Assembly (NCBI GenBank): GCA_001767575.1
Contig: MELI01000009.1
Span: forward strand, 1,077 to 8,956
Direction: 5' to 3'
Length of the DNA: 7,880 nucleotides
DNA from: Candidatus Aquicultor primus
Lineage (GTDB): Bacteria; Actinomycetota; Aquicultoria; Aquicultorales; Aquicultoraceae
This document shows positions 6,196 through 7,880 of the stretch, piece by piece. The stretch's first letter is position 1; every line of letters starts with the position of its first letter. The notes under the pieces were generated by a model, which did not search any database, was not told the origin of the DNA, and worked only from the letters and a program-made list of their open reading frames with translations. The position numbers and the translations under genes are program-made.

Positions 6196-6381
6196 CTATT
6201 CTATTAGATCGTATTGTTCTAATGGTAATGCGAGCTTAAAGCATGCTGATTTATTCTCATCCGTAAGAGTGATGAGTGATTGCGACCCACTTAGCATGTC
6301 TACGCTGCTATGGGCGCCGGTCTGCAAGGCCTACCCGGCTTCGATAGTCATGAATTTCACGCGAAGTAGGTGTCCGGGTGC
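6196..6381 (-). pseudogene. Possible decayed 3' end of a gene, weakly sliding-clamp-like
   Basis: On the minus strand one frame reads as protein-like sequence up to TAG at 6198-6196, 55 bp before cheX. It has APGHLLRVKF and MTIEAG, then an in-frame TAG (6333-6331), then ALQTGAHSSVDMLSG, SLITLTDENK and FKLALPLE. There is no start codon with a ribosome-binding site, and a TGA (6384-6382) closes the frame upstream. The order VxF, AL, SxVxM, SG, LITL, LxLPLE with about 50 residues overall recalls the last strands of the DnaN (beta-clamp) C-terminal domain, where an SF...AL...G...LI...LPVR pattern is usual. This comparison is from memory and is weak. The fragment would be a relic cut off by rearrangement near the transporter gene. 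A chance open frame of this size cannot be excluded. Confidence 0.33.
6333..6379 (+). promoter_or_regulatory. Hairpin with mutually exclusive pairings upstream of the transporter
   Basis: ACCCGG (6333-6338) with CTTCG (6339-6343) pairs to CGAAG (6362-6366) and CCGGGT (6374-6379). This gives 11 bp with a 7-nt bulge and an 18-nt loop. Two rivals exist: CCTA (6330-6333) with TAGG (6367-6370), and GCCGG (6316-6320) with CCGGC (6335-6339). It ends about 100 nt before the transporter start. If transcribed on the plus strand it could be a leader attenuator, but no U-tract follows. It overlaps the possible gene relic on the other strand, so it may also be incidental. Confidence 0.25.
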
Positions 6382-6465
6382 TCATTTGTGGTAGTGTTTA
6401 GAGAAGTCAACGTAATGTTGTCATAAAATTGAACAGACCTTGAGATTCTATCGGTATTTGCCTTA

Positions 6466-6473
6466 GAGAGGAG
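6466..6473 (+). promoter_or_regulatory. Ribosome-binding site supporting TTG 6478 as start
   Basis: GAGAGGAG is strongly purine-rich and ends 4 nt before TTG 6478 (6 nt if the core is GAGAGG). The next in-frame ATG lies inside the first membrane helix, so TTG is the only sensible start. Confidence 0.65.
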
Positions 6474-6477
6474 AGAA

Positions 6478-7880
6478 TTGAGCGAGTCGCAACCAAACTC
6501 CCAAGCCCAAGCCCAAGCCTCGCTAACACAGGGGAACTACCGCTGGTACGTCTTAGCGGTAATCTTTGTCGGTACTTTTATGGGGCCGCTCGATTCGAGT
6601 ATCGTAAATATCGCGCTCCCGGTCATCGCCAAGGAATTTGGGGTGGGTATTACGACGATAGAGTGGGTGGTCATGGCGTATCTTCTGACGACCTCGTCGC
6701 TTTTGCTTAGCGTCGGGCGTATTGGCGACATGATAGGCCACAAGCGCGTTTATATCTTCGGGTTTATCGCGTTTACCGCTGCCTCGGCGCTCTGCGGTTT
6801 CGCCGGCTCCATCGAGCAACTCATCGGGTTTCGCGCGCTGCAGGCGATAGGCGCGACGAGCCTCTTCGCCAGCGCACCCGCAATCATCACCGACGTTTTT
6901 CCGCCGCACGAGCGGGGTAAAGCACTCGGCACCATCGGCACCTCGGTAGCCATCGGCCTGACCGCCGGTCCGTTTCTTGGCGGGCTCATCATCGGGGCGC
7001 TCGATTGGCGCTGGATATTCTTTATCAACATCCCAATAGGAATAATCGTCGTCATGCTGGCGTTAGCTATTATCAGGGAAAGCCGTGCGGAGACGGGCAA
7101 GCGTTTCGATATTTTGGGCGCGGCCACCGGATTCGGCGCGCTCTTCAGCATTCTTCTGTCTTTAAGTATGGGTAATACCTGGGGATGGGGTTCGGTGCTC
7201 ACGATTGGGCTCTTTTTGACCTCGGCGGTCTTCGCAACGCTCTTCATCAGAACGGAGCGGCGGGTGAGTGACCCCATGCTCGACCTCGCGCTCTTTCACA
7301 ACAGGCTCTTTGCCGCCGCCAATATCAGCGCGCTCATCAACTATATCGCGCTCTTTGTTGTCTTGATTCTTATCCCGTTCTATCTCTTCGACATCTTTAA
7401 GGAGACGCCGCAGCGGGCCGGTATTGTACTGATGTCGGTGCCGCTCCTTATGGGGATAGCCGCGCCTATCTCAGGCACGATATCGGACAAGATAGGCTCG
7501 CGCCTGCTCTCGTCGCTCGGGCTTGGCATCACCGCAGTCGCTCTCTACGGGCTTACGTGGACATCGCCCGAGACGGGAGTTTTTCTCGTAGCTGCCTTGC
7601 TCAGCCTCATCGGCCTGGGCTCGGGGTTGTTTCAGGCGCCGAACAGCAACGCCATTATGGGCATCGTGCCGCGCAACCGTCTCGGAATCGCCGCGGCCAT
7701 GCAGGCGACCATGAGAAACGTCGGCATGGTCCTTGGGGTGGCGATGTCGGGCGCGATAGTTGCGACCATCGCCCCGAAAGGGCATACCGACCCCAACCTG
7801 CTATCCGCCATCCACACCGCATTTAAAGCCGGCGCTATTATGGCCGCACTCGGAGTGGTCACTTCGCTAGTTCGTGGTTC
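6478..7880 (+). CDS. DHA2-family (EmrB/QacA-type) MFS drug:H+ antiporter, 3' end missing
   Basis: The gene runs off the window after 467 complete codons. It encodes an inner-membrane exporter of the major facilitator superfamily, using the proton gradient to expel drugs or other small molecules. After a polar, QA-repeat N-terminus (residues 1-20), helix 1 carries motif D1, LDSSIVNIALP (38-48). Motif A, GRIGDMIGHKRV (80-91), lies between helices 2 and 3. RALQAIGA (119-126) is the motif B region. GTSVAIGLTAGPFLGG (154-169) is the antiporter motif C. DWRWIFFINIPIG (176-188) is typical of the DHA2 (14-helix) branch. Two extra central helices (about 212-255) and HNRLFAAANI (274-283) agree with DHA2. 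DHA2 members are commonly 470-520 residues, so little is missing. The specific substrate cannot be read from sequence. The gene is divergent from the cheX-like gene and looks more GC-rich than pilB, with many GCG, CTC and CGC codons. Confidence 0.9.
   Translation, partial: MSESQPNSQAQAQASLTQGNYRWYVLAVIFVGTFMGPLDSSIVNIALPVIAKEFGVGITTIEWVVMAYLLTTSSLLLSVGRIGDMIGHKRVYIFGFIAFTAASALCGFAGSIEQLIGFRALQAIGATSLFASAPAIITDVFPPHERGKALGTIGTSVAIGLTAGPFLGGLIIGALDWRWIFFINIPIGIIVVMLALAIIRESRAETGKRFDILGAATGFGALFSILLSLSMGNTWGWGSVLTIGLFLTSAVFATLFIRTERRVSDPMLDLALFHNRLFAAANISALINYIALFVVLILIPFYLFDIFKETPQRAGIVLMSVPLLMGIAAPISGTISDKIGSRLLSSLGLGITAVALYGLTWTSPETGVFLVAALLSLIGLGSGLFQAPNSNAIMGIVPRNRLGIAAAMQATMRNVGMVLGVAMSGAIVATIAPKGHTDPNLLSAIHTAFKAGAIMAALGVVTSLVRG
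6500..6517 (+). repeat. Three tandem CCCAAG hexamers at the start of the transporter gene
   Basis: Three exact CCCAAG units lie back to back and encode alternating Gln-Ala at residues 9-14 in the cytoplasmic N-terminus. Unit length is a multiple of three, so slippage would change length without shifting the frame. Confidence 0.7.

Noticed and set aside
6272..6394. 40-codon plus-strand frame from ATG 6272 as a possible leader peptide of the transporter
   Set aside because: There is no convincing ribosome-binding site and composition is not protein-like. The minus-strand frame through the same bases looks more plausible.
6141..6477. Cyclic-di-GMP or guanidine riboswitch near the cheX and transporter genes
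   Set aside because: None of the conserved core sequences of those riboswitch classes could be found on either strand.
7471..7862. Several open frames on both strands inside the transporter gene
   Set aside because: They are shadows of a continuous, motif-rich transporter frame in GC-rich DNA.

Overview
The window looks like an ordinary chromosomal stretch of a free-living bacterium of intermediate GC. The organism is probably Gram-positive-type (monoderm), perhaps a deep-branching Actinomycetota or Firmicutes relative. This rests on a secreted PcsB/CwlO-like coiled-coil cell-wall hydrolase, an MshEN-type pilus ATPase, a CheX-like phosphatase, a 14-helix-type DHA2 transporter, and several TTG starts behind strong Shine-Dalgarno sequences. 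The assignment is inference, and no marker here fixes a taxon.

Layout. Positions 1-40 (minus strand) hold the first 13 codons of a gene that leaves the window. Positions 41-457 are a non-coding divergent region with a candidate promoter and a perfect 17-bp palindrome. From 458 to 3810 there are four same-strand genes for exported or membrane proteins: a secreted unknown, a membrane-anchored unknown, a three-helix membrane protein with a duplicated cytoplasmic motif, and a secreted coiled-coil lytic transglycosylase. Spacing between them is about 29, 91 and 35 bp, so they may form a cell-envelope operon, although a weak terminator-like hairpin lies between the second and third.

After a 113-bp gap with a good promoter candidate comes a complete GspE/PilB-type ATPase gene (3924-5606). 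Its N-terminus has the tandem 24-5-24 residue layout of a cyclic-di-GMP-binding MshEN domain. It converges on a cheX-like gene (5646-6140, minus). Upstream of cheX, on the same strand, 6196-6381 carries what looks like the decayed 3' end of a protein-coding gene with an in-frame amber codon. It resembles the C-terminus of a DNA sliding clamp, but only tentatively. The same stretch, read on the plus strand, forms competing hairpins ahead of a DHA2-family drug:H+ antiporter gene that starts at TTG 6478 and runs off the end.

How the genes may work together. The ATPase and CheX-like protein suggest pilus- or secretion-based surface behaviour tied to second-messenger and CheY-type signalling. The four-gene block points to wall remodelling, with the transglycosylase as the only member of recognisable activity. 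The strongest candidates for something undescribed are the duplicated-motif membrane protein together with its operon partners, and the clamp-like relic next to cheX. Nothing here is a clear defence system, CRISPR array, RNA gene or insertion sequence.
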